Shown piece by piece: positions 23,568 to 36,513 of a stretch of 64,000 nt of DNA. The position numbers and the translations under genes were made by a program. A model generated the notes under the pieces. The model searched no databases and was not told the origin of the DNA. It saw only the letters and a program-made list of their open reading frames with translations. Numbering within the stretch: the stretch's first letter is position 1; every line of letters begins with the position of its first letter. The DNA comes from Sphagnum magellanicum (lineage: Eukaryota; Streptophyta; Sphagnopsida; Sphagnales; Sphagnaceae): the NCBI GenBank assembly GCA_021904315.1, contig CM038907.1, forward strand, positions 28,775,223 to 28,839,222, read 5' to 3'.

Positions 23568-25117
23568 ATGTCTCGTGTTTATGTCGGCAACTTGGATCCC
23601 AGAGCAACCGAGAGAGAGCTTGAAGATGAGTTCCGCGGCTACGGTGTGCTACGTAGGTAGGTTGCCGTTTTCTATTGTTCGCTGGTTGACTTCGTCACTT
23701 TTCAGGGTTTTTGCACTCTGCTTGTCGGGTCTGACAGGGACCTTTCTTTCTTCCGAATCCGTTTTCCACTGAGATTCCTCAAGTACGGATTGCAAGAACC
23801 GTCTTTGTTGAAAGCCACACTTTCGAGAGATTGTTTTGTTGTCTTTGTGGTTGCGTCAAGGGTTTGATTGGTTTTAGGGTTTGATGTTATGGACTCAGTG
23901 TGTGGGTAGCCCGCAAGCCGCCAGGGTTTGCATTTGTGGAGTTTGACGACCTACGAGATGCACAAGATGCAATTCGAGCCATGGACGGTAAGTATGCTTC
24001 CCTGTACCAGGGTTTAATTAAAACATATAAGTATCATCTGAGCATGTGACCTTGCGTCTGTAATATGTCTCATCTCTTTCACCCTCTGTAAGCATGGTTG
24101 TAGTCTTTCCATGTGAGGGCGCTGACTGACTGAAGAGGTAGAATGGCGGAAGTTTATGCTTGCAACATCTTACACTTGTGCAGGATCCTTATGTTGTGCT
24201 ACGTTTGTTCACATTCTGTTAGCAGGCAAGAATGGATGGCGGGTGGAGCTTTCTCGGAGCTCAGGTGGAGCAGGTGGAGCTCGAGGTAGGGGGGGTGATG
24301 AGATGAAATGCTATGAATGTGGGGAACCTGGCCACTTTGCCAGGGAATGCCGCCTTCGTATTGGAGCCGGTGGCTTGGGGACAGGAGGTCGTGGCAGGAG
24401 CCCTCGTCCAAGCCCAAGAATCCGTCGCAGCCCCAGTTATGGTGCCCGCAGGTATTGCTTTTATCATCATCTCCCAAGCATTGTGAATGTCTAGCAAGGC
24501 CATTGGATCTTTTTTGTAGTGGCTCACAAACTGAGTTGTTATCTAAACCGGTTGTATTTTGTGTATTTGAGGATAGAAGGCCAACTTCATATACCCATCC
24601 ACCATTGTTTGCAGTGGCAATGCTATGTACAACCATGCATGGTTTTGTTCCCTTTGAAATTATGCTTCAGTCAGGACTGACTACAATTGAGATGTCAGTC
24701 ACTCAGCTCTGGTGGTTCTGTGTCTAGCCCACCTCCAAGGGTTAGGAGTCGATCTCCTCGCCGCAGGAGTGTTTCACCTGTAATTCGCCGAGCTAGGAGT
24801 CTGAGTCGGTCACCTGTTCCTCGTCGTGAACACCGTGCATCTCCAGTTGCAAATGGGTATAGCATCCTCCTTCTGGTTCTGAATATTTATAAAGTGCTGC
24901 TGTATTGTGACTCTACATTCTATAATGACATATGGTCTGGAATTACAGTTTTTTGTGGATTTTTATAAGCTAATGTATTTCCTGCAATTGTTCACATTTT
25001 ATACTCTCCTTTTTTTCCTACTTGCACCTGAGTTAAACTTTCTTTGATCTTGCTTGGTTATGCAGAAGCCCTGTTCCAGTTCGTGATCGCCGTCGCAGTC
25101 GGAGCAGGAGCCCTTAA
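23568..25117 (+). CDS. RSZ22: RSZ-type SR splicing factor (RSZ21/RSZ22-like, SRSF7/9G8 family)
   Basis: This gene codes for a nuclear serine/arginine-rich protein that binds exonic RNA and recruits the spliceosome. Five exons join in frame: 23568-23656, 23899-23987, 24226-24451, 24707-24856 and 25066-25117, all with GT-AG borders, giving 201 residues. The RRM (residues 1-70) opens [20 protein letters not shown] (RNP2 is VYVGNL) and has FAFVEF as RNP1 in exon 2. One CCHC knuckle spans residues 88-101 ([14 protein letters not shown]). The tail from about 110 is rich in RS/SP dipeptides and ends RSRSRSP. One knuckle separates it from the two-knuckle RS2Z class. The start is fixed by the conserved MSRVYVG. 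The upstream 450 bp is GC-richer and pyrimidine-rich, fitting a promoter and 5' UTR. It is probably functional. The exact paralogue name is not certain. Confidence 0.93.
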
Positions 25118-27696
25118 TGTTATGAATTTTGCGCAGATTTTCAGATCCTGGAAGCTTCTGGTTGCATGGATTTGTGTCTTTTCTTGAAGCTGTGTGGAAG
25201 GTTTTCAATCATGAGGTTGTAAGTCTTCATATGCTTCTGCATCTCTGCGTCTTTGTTAGCTCAGTTTGAGTGAGGTGGGCATGCTTCTGTAATTGGGTGG
25301 CCATGTGGTGGCTCCACGAAACTCTTGGCTATGGCTTGATGAAAGAAAGCATTGGACTTCTCTCCTCCATTGAATCTGCTGGCTTCGTCAGTAGAACGAT
25401 TTCCTGCTAAAGCTGCGGCTACCTACTACTTGTGATGAGGTTCTTTCCTGGTTGACCCTTCCCTTTACAAGCTAAGTTTTGATTTCACAGAAGAGGATTT
25501 GCCTATAATGTGCTTATTTTTTGATAATTGTCTTTCCTGATTGCCCTTTCTTTTAACAGCTAATTTCTTATTTGAATGAAAAGGGTTTGCTTGTAATTTG
25601 GTGAATTATATTTGCTTATCTGTCACATGATGCATTGCTGTAGCACTAATTAATAGGGTGTACTGGAAAAGTCAGGGGAGGGTGCTTGATTGCATATTCT
25701 GTTGAGAGAAAAGATCTCACTTAGGCTTTTCTCTTGTTGCTGTGTTGTGAGGTGACATTTCTGCATAGAACGGCACGGCACTGCACTGCACTGCACTGCA
25801 CTGCCTCCTCGCCTTCTACGATAGTGTGCAGATCTCCTCCATTTGGGTCTCTTTAACTGCGTCGTTGTCTTCCAATGCCTACACAGCTCATCCTGCAAGA
25901 TTGCTGCTTATGGGAGATTCAGAACTGAAACCTTCATTGCATGTTTGCTACTTGAAATCCTCAGCAGGCTACCTACAAACATGGAGCTGATCATACCAAT
26001 TTGTGTCATATTGGTCCAGTGAGTCATCTATTTCTCAGGTCTACTAGGAACTCTGCCAGATGCTCATCAATGCCTCTGTTTTCTCCTGACTGGTTTGACT
26101 TCATATTGAACTGTCTTCAACTTGGCCAAAATGTGTCTCACTTTCCATTGGGTGCTTTAGAAGCTCATGAATGTCTTGTTCACATGCATTGAGGATGTCG
26201 TTCTGTAGACTGTTCAAGATTTGCTCCTGGTATGATTGATGGGAGGACAAAGCTACTGAGCTTCACCTGCTATCGCCACATTGTAAGCAACTCATCTATC
26301 AGCTAAACTCTCTATTTCATGTTCCAAAATACATTGCAAGAAATAATAGTAAGCGTTGAAAAGTGTCAGTTAACAGAATTACTTGAACCACAAGATGACT
26401 TAGTCTTCAAATAGAGATATGTATTTACTGAAGTTTCTAATTTTTAATTTCTAATTATGAGGTGTATAAAGGGTTGGGTTTCTTGCCTACTGCCCTTCAC
26501 ATACACTAGAAGAATTCTCTTAATATGTAAGAATTTGAGGTTTCTACATGTAAAAGTTTTGGAAATTTAAGATTTGATTTGTAACTTTAGTTTGGTAAGG
26601 TGAGCCAATTTGAATTATTTTCACCTCAAGGTTATGGTTAATCTGTATTATGCCACTTTGGTTTATGACTAATAACCACACCTCTAACCCATGGTTCATT
26701 GGATGTCCTGACCAAAACAAAACCTAGGAAACTACATTGTCGTGCTGCTCATTATGTCTGGCCTGTAGTGCTTCCTAAGGTGAGCCCTACCAGTCTACCA
26801 TGGTTTAGACTCCATAATCGATAGTAAGGTGGCTGTTCCTGTGACATAACCAACCCTAATGAGAATATTGATGCTCTTATTTGTCATAACCTTCAACCTT
26901 CGTTTCCTTACCTATGTAGGAGCACAAGGTACTAACCTCTGGTCTCAGTGGCCCAATGATTCTGTATCCCTTGGCATCTTGGATGAAAATTATATCGTTG
27001 ATCTCTTTGTGGATGAAAAGAGGGTGTCTTGATTCTCATTGCAATTGGTTATGTGCAATAATCTGTGAGAGGGTGCTGGTTAAGTAGTCTATTCACATGC
27101 TTGTTCCGGGTTTTCTGTAGGTGGGACAGGCAGCCATCTGATGGTTCCACTTTTCATGCAGTTGGACTCACTTGTAATCACAATAGATGGTGAAAAACAT
27201 GCCTATACATGTGAATCCATGGTGTGATGATAACACTCTAGAAACAGCAATGGTTGAACCCCTTATGGAATGATATCTCACCCAGAGCATTCCCAGGTAG
27301 AATGGTCCGTATCAGCCCATTGCATGGTTTGGTAAAGGCAGAGTGATGACAAGATGAACCTATTGTTGACAATAATGGAGTTTGTGATTGAGTTTTTAGT
27401 AAAGCTTAATTGTTTTGCAAAGTCATATTGATCTTATGCACTTTTCAATACGCATTTGATTGGCAACATGGATAAATCACTCACAAGGAAGAAAGGTTGT
27501 AGGTACTGACTACTTGTGTGCATTTGATTAGTATTCCCGTGGTTGCAAACTCATTGATCTCATCTGATTCTAACTTTTCTTGCAAACAAAGTTGACGATG
27601 GACGGAGTTTGCGCATTGCGTGTAAATCTTCTTGAATTGTCTGCATTATTTATCGCATCAAAAAAACAAAATGGAACAAAACCAAAAGTGTTATCC
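25118..27696. other. RSZ 3' region and intergenic spacer
   Basis: The first few hundred bases after the RSZ stop are probably its 3' UTR. The rest shows no domain-bearing frame. Composition is less AT-rich than the outer spacers. A short (CTGCA)n tract lies at 25779-25804. Confidence 0.5.
25779..25804. repeat. (CTGCA)n pentanucleotide microsatellite
   Basis: About five perfect CTGCA units downstream of the RSZ gene. Confidence 0.95.
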
Positions 27697-28430
27697 TTCA
27701 GAAGGACGTCTGTCAATGAAGAATGTTAAAGTATCATCCATGAGAAGATAGTGGATGAATGAAGAAGCATGAGTGGCTATCCATAGAAGAAGGTTGATGA
27801 ATTGAAGAAGCTCAAGGATTTATCTATGAGAAGAAGGTTGATGAATGAAAAAGCATGAGGTACCTACGCGCATTGAGAAGAAGGTTGATGAATGAAAAAG
27901 CACAAAGTACCTATCCATGAGAAGTAGGTTGAGGAATGAAAGAAGCACAAGTACCATCCACGAGAAGAAGGTTGATGGATGAAAAATCACAAGTATCATT
28001 CATGAGAAGAAGTTCGACGGATGAAAAAACACATGTACCTACCTATCCATGAGAAGAAGGTGGATGAATGAAGAAGTACAAGGTACCTATCCATGAGAAG
28101 ACGGTCGATAAATGAAGAAGCACAAAAGAATCATCCATGAGAGGAAGGTGGATGAATGAAGAAGCCCAAGTTCACATCCATGAGAAGACGGTCGATGTAT
28201 GAAGAAGCACAAAGGTATCATCCATGAGAAGGAGGTCGATGAATGAAGAAGCCCAAGTGCACATCCATGAGAAGAAGGTAGATGAATGAAGATACACAAG
28301 TATCATCCATGAGAAGTAAGTTGATGAGTGAAGAAGCACAAGATTCGTCTGAGATAAAGGTGTCGATGAACGAAAGAGCCCCAGTATCATCCATGAGAAG
28401 AAGGGGGTGGATGAATGAAGGGGCTCCGGT
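27697..28430. repeat. 43-44 bp minisatellite, about 16 units, upstream of YKT6
   Basis: The word CATCCATGAGAAGAAGG and its variants recurs near 27735, 27777, 27821, 27868, 27913, 27957, 28000, 28046, 28089, 28133, 28177, 28220, 28264, 28307, 28347 and 28390. Each is followed by TTGATGAATGAAGAAGCACAAG or similar. The spacing is 42-47 bp, mostly 43-44. The units differ by point changes. The period is not a multiple of three, so the open frames on the minus strand (28087-28299 and 28172-28579) are repeat artefacts. It ends about 480 bp upstream of the YKT6 start codon. Confidence 0.92.
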
Positions 28431-28912
28431 GACGAGCGGGGAAATTTCATAGGGTTCATAATGGCAAGAGACAGCTGTGCTAATCTCTGCCGCTGATCTG
28501 GAGGTCGGGGATGTACACAGGTAGATCTCGACCGTTGGGGACCCGTCTCGAAGAAGAACCTCGTCGTCTTGATGCGCACTCTTCCAGTTCAGAAATGCGC
28601 TTGCCCCTCACTGCCGCGGCAAATTTCTTCGTGTTTTTGCACAGATTCGGACCCGGTTCTTGACTTGTTTTGATTCTTGGTTGGCAGTAGAGGCAGCTGC
28701 ATCTGGATCCTGTCTTTGCCCGAAGATTTGGCGATTTACAAACTGGAGAACCTTTGGTGACAATCTGTGAGGGTTTGGTTGTAAAGCAATTCTATCAGGG
28801 TTTGTTACCGAGGAGAAACAGGAACAAGAACAGGGCTGGTTTTTTTCATTGTGGAGAGAGACAGGAGCAGCATAGACTGAGGAGGAATACAAATCGGAGA
28901 AGCGGGGAAGAT

Positions 28913-31328
28913 ATGAAGATAACGGCACTTTTGGTCTTGAAGGTTTCGGGAGCCGCGGGATCGTCGGAGACTGCCGTGTTGGCCAATGCTTCCGATGTTT
29001 CACAGTTCGGTTTCTTCCAGCGCCAAAGCGCTAGAGAGTTTATCGTTTTCGCTTCCCGAACTATTGCTGGACGGACGCCTCTTGGTCAGCGCCAATCTGT
29101 GGCTCAAGATGGTGCGAACTGCCCGTGCCCTACTCTGTCCTTCCTTCTTGCCGCGGCCTTTTGTTTGTCCAGTTCTCGCTGCTGTCTGACAGGATTTGGA
29201 TTCGACTCTTTCTCTTTCCATGATTTGAACCGCTTGTGTTGTGCATAATCCTGTTTCTGGAATCCTCCATGTCAAGCTTTTCTAGGATTGGAATTGTATC
29301 TCAGCGTCTTCTTTTCAACTGGTCATCGGTGTCTTTAGATTGTCCCCATGTCCGTCCGGTCATGCCTCCTCCTCCCTCTGCCATAAAACCACGAGTTGCC
29401 CCCATCCATTTTGTACCATGGATGAGAGAGAGAGAAAAGAGACTGGCAAGAAGACCTGGCAATGTTTTCTGCTGTAAAGGATGCAGCTACAAGATGTGTA
29501 AGACATAAATCTTGTCCGTCAAGGATTAGGGTTACAATATGAGTGTATGAACCTGTTGTTGTTAGTAGCCAATATATCTTCAGATCCAGGGGGTTTAATG
29601 AATTTTTCTGGTGGTCTGGTTGGTGAAACCAGAGTACATGGTGCATTGTTACAACAGGAATGGATTATGCGGGCTTGCATTTGTTGACAAGGAATATCCT
29701 ATGAGAAGTGCCTTCTCTGTCATCAACAAGGTTTTTTGTTGTTCTTTTTCTCTGTCTTTTTATAATTTTTCTTGCTGGATCAAAACATGGAAATGGCTCT
29801 AGGGTTTGAAGATTCCATGGGCAGAACCTTGGGAAGAAAGAGAAATTTGATACATCAAGAAGTTTTTGTCCCTCCAGTCCATTGCAGTCTGGCCTGTGGA
29901 GCACATGATTTTTCTCCTTTTGTGCAGTAGTCACTACCTCAGTCAGCAGTAGATTATTGTATGACAGTGATAATGACTATTGGGCAAGGAAGTTCACACA
30001 CTCACGAGAGGAACTAGATGTTGCATCTTGCAAGCAATTGATACCTGTTAAGAGTCCCTTGAGCTTAGCAGGACTACTTGGAATTGTTTTGCATTTTGCA
30101 GCCACAATCCAGAATTGCAACATACCATGTTGTTGACAGAGCTGGAAGTGTGGTTGGTTATCTGAGGATGACACTTCCTGAAGTCAGATCAACGTTCAGG
30201 GCATGGATTTAGCTTTTGGGTTCTTAACCTGTTAAGTTTTTGGTTCTTTCTCAATTGTTGATCTGATGGTCCACCTGATTTGTGGATGGGTAAACTTTAC
30301 CCCTGTGCATGATTAAAACCTCATGTGCAAGAATTAACTGTTTCTGGTCTTTTGTTTTTTGGTTACATCTTGATGGTGGCAGGTGTTGGATGAGTATCAG
30401 ACAACTTTCGGAAATACATGGCAGACAAAGACAACGGACAGCACTGACCCTTGGCCATATTTGCCTGATGCCCTCACCAAATTCCAGGTGTGTCTATTTG
30501 AATGTAGCAATTCTCAAGTAAATTAGCTGTAGAATACCTGTGTGGATGTGTCTTGAAACCTTCATATCTGGTGCTTGTGCATGTCAGCAACCTCTTCTGG
30601 TCTTGGCTTCTTGGTGATGTTTATTTTACTGGAGTTGAGGACATTCTTTTGCATTGGTAGCTGCTTATCCCCAATTCACCATAGGTTTTTCTAATTTGGG
30701 ATGTTTTTGACCTGAAACACAGAATCCAACAGAGGCCGATAAGCTGTTGAAAATTCAGAGAGACCTGGATGAAACCAAAGTTATCTTGGTATAATGCCCT
30801 GTCTCCTCTGCCTATGTCTTTTATAAGTGCATCTTATAACCTCTGGCACTTCTTGAGCAGGTTTGCAGCTAGAGACACAACTTTTAGTTTTGTACATTTC
30901 TGTTCTGGAGTGTAGTATCTATGAACAGGGATCGGATTTCTGGTGCCAGTTTGATGACTTGGGCACACACTATTAAGCTAATTATTGACTACTTTCAGAC
31001 AATGGTACCTGATATGTGGTAATTTTGTTGGTTGTCAGCATAAAACCATTGACAGTGTGCTTGCACGTGGTGAAAGGCTAGACTCTCTTGTTGATAAAAG
31101 TACTGACCTGAGTATGGCTTCTCAGGTATTGCTCTCCACACAGCATTTCACTTTTAAAATGTAGCTAGAACAGTGATAGTTCAATTGCATCATTGGGTAA
31201 TTGAACTTGAGGAGTTTTGAGGTTTAGCAATCATTGATATATCTGAGGTGTGGTGCACACATGTGCATGGGATGCAGGTCTTTTACAAGCAAGCCAAGAA
31301 GGCCAATCAATGCTGCACCATTTTGTAG
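28913..31328 (+). CDS. YKT6: YKT6 R-SNARE (longin family)
   Basis: YKT6 is a prenylated R-SNARE that drives fusion in ER-Golgi, endosomal and vacuolar traffic. Six exons join in frame: 28913-29111, 29633-29730, 30383-30487, 30723-30788, 31039-31125 and 31278-31328, all GT-AG, giving 201 residues (plant homologues are about 199). The N-terminal longin domain opens MKITALLVLK and includes VLANASDVSQFGFFQR and GQRQSV (exon 1) and HCYNRNGLCGLAFVDKEYP (exon 2). The SNARE helix covers about residues 137-195 with the zero-layer arginine at 166 in DSVLARGERLDSL. The C terminus VFYKQAKKANQCCTIL has no membrane span. CTIL is the CaaX prenylation box, and the preceding Cys197 is the expected palmitoylation site. 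Key residues and splice sites are intact, so it is probably functional. The start matches the conserved N terminus of the family. Confidence 0.95.
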
Positions 31329-34300
31329 ATGTGTGCAATATGGGTTAACTTCACAAAGTCAGAAAGGCTCTGGCAACTTACCCCCACACAGATCAGCGGC
31401 CTTGAGAGCTGGATAGCTGGCATCAACTTTTGATTTCTACATATTCAGGGAAGGTAATGGCAATGTTGGGCTTGGAACAGTTGTGCTGGGGTTATGAGAT
31501 CCCTCACAGTGTTCATGCCAGTTAGCATGGGGCATAGATGATGGGCTTCTCTCTACCTCAGCTGTGCACTACCCTCCCTAGCCAGTAAGTCATTTTAGAC
31601 TGTCGTTGTTTTGGTGATCTGAGTTGTTTGTGTAGGTGGGTGGCACAAGAGTCTTTGAGTTATTGCCCAATGTGTTGATTATGGTACTCATTGTTTCTAG
31701 GACTAAGATGTCAAATCATTGCCCTCAAGAGAAATGACTTGAATTGGCTACAGAAGCTTGATGTGAATGAGGGCGGTGGGTCCTCTTAAACTCGAGCCAT
31801 ATAGTGCAGTAAATTGTGTCACAAGTGTTTGAAGCAGATATTGTCCAACCTCTGAATTCACACACCCAGAAGGATCTTGATTTAGCTTGTGTCATGATAC
31901 CACATGGGTATCTTCTATGTGGTCTTGTAGGTGACTTAGCTGCGGCCTGTAGCAAGCATGATCTACATAACCAGATTCTTGCACCCTGCTTATGAGATAT
32001 ATATTTGTATGCAGATTGATATGTCAGTCTGAGTTCTCTGTCACAGGGTTGAGCTAGTAGGGGTTCAAATCTGATGCTGACGGTACCAGCTGTCAGGGTC
32101 TTATTCTCCATTTTAATCAACTAATTCTCATGCTAAATCAGCTGTTCAGCACTCAGAACACCTGCATTGCTGGTGTTTCCAACATTGCATGGTGAGTTTG
32201 GGAACTGGTTTTCTTGATCTCATTATTGTGACACTACTCCAATAGTTTTTTTTCCTCCTGCCACATCTTCAAGGCTGTACTGGTGGTAAGGGAAGAGTTG
32301 TGCATGGGTTTTTGAGAAAATGCTGTCACTTTTGAACGCATCTGTCAGCTCTGGGTTAGTATTTTTGCATTGTTTTACAGTTTGGATGGTCGCTGAAGAG
32401 GTGTTGTCAATAAATGCTAAATTTTCTTCGGGATTTTTGCCAATTGTTGATGCTATTTAGTGAAACTGGAAAAAAAAAACCATGCTTCCAATAATTTGTC
32501 AAACACAACCTTCTTGCTCTGTACCATGAAATTGTAAGATGTGAATGTGTGTGTATGTGTGCTTATGTTTATTTATTTTACTTTTTTCAATTTTCTCATT
32601 GGTGAGCATTGCTAGAAAAACTTAGCATTAATTGTTTTCAGAAAACTGTCCAAACAGTAGAAGACTACACCCTAAATAATGTTTTTTCCAAAAGTTGATG
32701 ATTAAAAAAAGAAATGAAGAATTTGCTGGATGGTGTTCTCATTTGATTTTTTTGTCACCAAAATGCAAAAATTCACCATAAGAAAAATAGCATTGTCTGT
32801 AACATGTCAGAAATATCAAACAAAAATTGGACAAATTCACATGCCTAAAGCACTACTTGATTTCTCACAAGTAGGATGGTTCTAATATGATCTTGACCTT
32901 TGCATCTAGTCAGATTAAAATCAAGCATAGCTTCTTCACATTTTGGGTGACATGTTTGAATGGTAGACTCAATATATGATGTAACAGCCAGTATCAGGTG
33001 GGTATTTGATGTTGCTAATACCCGTTTGGTTATTTCAACAACCTCAAAGAACTGAGTTTTCAGGAAAGAACTAGTAAGGAGATGGCGGTTATAAATGCTG
33101 TCATTTGATATTTTCAACCGTGGCTCTATATCGGAAACCAATTCTTTGATTGTTTTGCAGAACTACTTCTATGAATCCTAAGAACCACCCTCATAACTGC
33201 TGAAGGTCTGATCGTGTTTCTGATAACCATCGAACAATGGTAACACATACCTTGCACCACCCACTTGACCACTGAAAATAATTTTGCCCTTTTGACATGA
33301 ACTATATTACTTGAAGAAATGTACAAATTTTACATTTTCAAAGAAAAGAATTTGTGAAGGAGAATAGAGAATATTTTGGAATATTCCTGGAAATTCTACT
33401 TTCAACATGGAATCTTCAAAATTAATTAATTATTTTTGAGAGACATGTGTTGAAGGTGTTGTGGTATGTGTTTGTTGTTTATTTATTCAACTTGTGTGCG
33501 ATATTTTTTCCACTTGTTGAAACTTCACACATGACAATGCTGAACCTATGACAAGAAGACATCCAGACATAGATGATGTGAGATATAAATTTTTAAAACA
33601 TGGGTTTGGCTGAGTTCTTGCCTTAGTTATCCAATAAGAAGTTGCAACCGTCCATCCATATTGAACCTAGATAAAAAGAAGAAGAAAGAGATTCCTTCCA
33701 TTTCTCTTTTGCTCATGATTTGCTTTTAGGATTATGAAAAAGTTATCCCAGGATGCTTCTTGAATATTTAGAACCACTTCAAAGGTGAAATGTTGGTAAT
33801 CGGCATTATTTTTCATTTAAATAAATAGCCAAGGCCTCTATAATTTATATACTAGTGGTCTGACATATGGCCGCCTATGGTGTTTCAGTAGGTGTCATTC
33901 TGGCTAGGCATGTTAGCTGAGGGGTTAAAAATGGCTACAATATGAATTGTTCTTTTAGTTCATGGTCACAATTGGTTCACTAACAATGTCAAACTAAGTG
34001 GCAAGCTTAACTACATTGCAGGTGAAAATATGGTATCCAAAGCTTATAAGATATCAAACAAAATGCAACATCACAAGCAATGTAAAAGTCTAGCTACTTT
34101 TGAAATCATGTGGGGAATCAAGCTATGATTAAAAAGTGACCTGGCCTATTGCAACAAATGACAAACTTGCGAAAACACACATGAAGTTAATAACATCCTC
34201 ACAAAATTTGTAAACAAGAAACTATTCATTAGCCCCTAAATGTCAAGCAAGCTCAATATGGGCTACTTTTCTATGTAAATTCGTATTGTCTTGATGTTTA

Positions 34301-34990
34301 GGGGTTAAAGCAAACATAAAAATAGAATGCATAAATGAGAAATGTATAGTAAGCAATCCAAGTCCAATGACAACAAAGGAAAAACCAAAACACAAAAAAA
34401 AAGTAGGTTTAAAGGATTGGTCTTTCGATGCAGATAATAGATTAAAAAAAACTAGATATTAAACTCTAGAGTTTATTGCATATCAATTCTTGTTCCCAAT
34501 CCAAAGTGTGATTGTTGTAGACCAAGGAAACATTTCCATAGTAAAAAAAATAGTTTTGCATATACATGTGCCAACAAGATACAAATGTATCATAAGCTTT
34601 TTTCTAAGCTTGTGCTTCATGAAGGGTAATGTTGAAAAACATATTTTGTCTTTAGCACTAACTAAAATCATTGCCGTTGAAAGCTCAATGAACATCAATC
34701 ACTCAAAAATCCAATTGCAAGATAAATTGCTCCACATTTGCATGCAAGGATTCCAATCTTGTGGTCCGTTCATTGCAATATGCCAATTCCTCTACATTGT
34801 TGACTTGAAGAATGATATTTGTTGTTAAAAAAAAATGTCATCTAGGAAAGGTAGAATGAAAACCTAATTATGCCCAATGTTTCTACCATGACAATAATGA
34901 GCCTTGAAAATGCCTAACTGAACTAAAAAAACATGTTCAACTTGAGGTTGCACCCAAAATTAATAAGGATATATCACTAGTTGCATTCAT
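31329..34990. other. YKT6 3' region and spacer without a gene
   Basis: The first part probably carries the YKT6 3' UTR. Open frames (for example 31725-32120 minus and 32845-33141 minus) show no recognisable domain. Composition becomes more AT-rich after about 33.3 kb. No RNA gene or clear repeat was seen. Confidence 0.5.
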
Positions 34991-34994
34991 CAAG

Positions 34995-36513
34995 TTTTGG
35001 GCAAGGAATCATTATTTAGGCTCTTGAATGTGGCCAAAGGTGGCATTATTACATTGTTGCTTCACCTCTTCCACTATTTTCAACCAATCCACCCTAAAAA
35101 TTAGACTAATCAATGTTGTAATCATGACACATTTTATTTGTGAACCACATAAATGTGACCCAAAAAATGGAAAACAACAAATTCTACCCCTAATGTAAGT
35201 TAACAATTCAACACAATTACTAAACATCATAAATGTGTTCAATAATGTTCACAAAAAAAAAAAATCAAAAGACCCATACTTGGCCACATGATCACAAAGC
35301 AATTTGAACATTCAATCTTGGCAAATTTTGACAACAAACACAAAATCACAAATGAAAATGTCCCTACTTTGTGCAAATTTGCAAAGGCTTTGAAAGCAAA
35401 CATTCAAGCAATAATAAAAGGCATGTGAGGCCCAAAAATGTCTCAATGTCATGCACAAGAGCTTTAGATTAACTCTTGTGTAGGAATTTGATACTAGATT
35501 TTCAAACATTCCCACGACCAAACTTTTGTGCTTTAAAATCATGCACTTGTTGGGTGATAGCATCAAGAGGCATTGAGTTTTGACATTTCTCCAAAAAATT
35601 GAGCCTTGTGTTCCAAAAAATTCCACTAAGTTGAATTGGCATTTAAGGTTATGTGAGTAATAAGTATAAAAAGATTGTAACAAAATTTCAATATTAGAAA
35701 CCAAAGACAACTTGGACAATATTCACATATCTAGGTTGGTCTAATGGGTTGCATAATGAACTCCCAATAAGAAAGGGGCATGGTTTTCATTTAATTGTAA
35801 AGACACCCAATTGATCTGGTGTCTTAAAAATTTATTGCGCCATTTACACCAAAGCATGTTGGCTTCAAAATCACATTTGATTTAAACAAGCCACCATATC
35901 ATGTTAATGCATCAACAACCAACTTAATCAAGGTGTCCACATTTAATTTATAAATAACCCTTTCCAATAGCACAAGATAAGAACCCATTTACAAGCCTCA
36001 ACAACATACGTGCATGAATGTTGTTCCAAGACTTGTTGTTAATTGTCTTGAATTTTGCCTTCTAAATTGCAAGGCATGTAGAGGTCATAATCAATTCATG
36101 CATAAATTCTACCATGTTCCATGCAATGTGTTTACTATAATGTTTTTGTGGCCTTGTTGGGAACTTTGACTTCAAAAAGTCAAAGAAGTCTTTCATTTTT
36201 TCATAATCATTTGTTAGATGCCTAAGTTTCAACAAATGCAAAATTGTGGCAATTTGCACCCATTTACAATAAAATTGTTTAGTGTTATTTAACCTTTTGC
36301 AACTTATTGCATTATGATATCACACCCATGCATTACAACAAACTCCCTTTCAATTTTTGCATGTTGACTACTTACATTGCAATACAATTCAATTACAAGT
36401 CCTAGACATGCACTTTTACATTTAACAAAATTTGCATGATTTTGTAAGCCATCACAATTTGGCATTAACTCAATGTTTGTACAAATTTTGCAACAAACTT
36501 GGTCATGTTCCAT
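34995..36513 (-). pseudogene. ZNF862/DUF4371-like (hAT-related) transposase pseudogene
   Basis: On the minus strand from 36513 the reading is MEHDQVCCKICTNIELMPNC followed by LQNHANFVKCKSA, a C2..H..C zinc-finger-like N terminus. Next comes QIATILHLLKLRHLTNDYEK (36259) with MKDFFDFLK, then from 35719 LVSNIEILLQSFYTYYSHN, NVKTQCLLMLSPNKCMI and FAQSRDIFICDFVFVVKICQ, and a tail at 35242-35012. The order and the phrases (NVKTRW..MLSP-like, FAQ.RD.F.CDF) resemble domesticated or mobile hAT-related proteins with a zinc finger and DUF4371-type region. These assignments come from remembered family patterns. Stops and shifts break it and the middle part (about 35.75-36.05 kb) is poorly readable, so it cannot be active. 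Confidence 0.55.

Noticed and set aside
23239-23607. 122-codon minus-strand open frame over the RSZ 5' region
   Set aside because: It overlaps the probable 5' UTR and first exon of RSZ on the opposite strand and has no recognisable domain.
26680-27360. Less AT-rich stretch suspected to be an organelle-derived insert or LTR
   Set aside because: I could not recognise any organellar gene, and found no TG...CA ends or duplication.
27697-28430. Regular repeats that might suggest a CRISPR array
   Set aside because: The units are contiguous and diverged with no unique spacers, and the host is a plant. It is a minisatellite.
28087-28579. Minus-strand open frames with repeated SSTxFSWM words
   Set aside because: They are translations of the 43-44 bp minisatellite. 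The repeated word changes frame from unit to unit.
32030-32070. GGGGTTCAAATCTGA, similar to a tRNA T-arm
   Set aside because: The upstream sequence does not fold into D and anticodon arms or an acceptor stem, so no tRNA is called.
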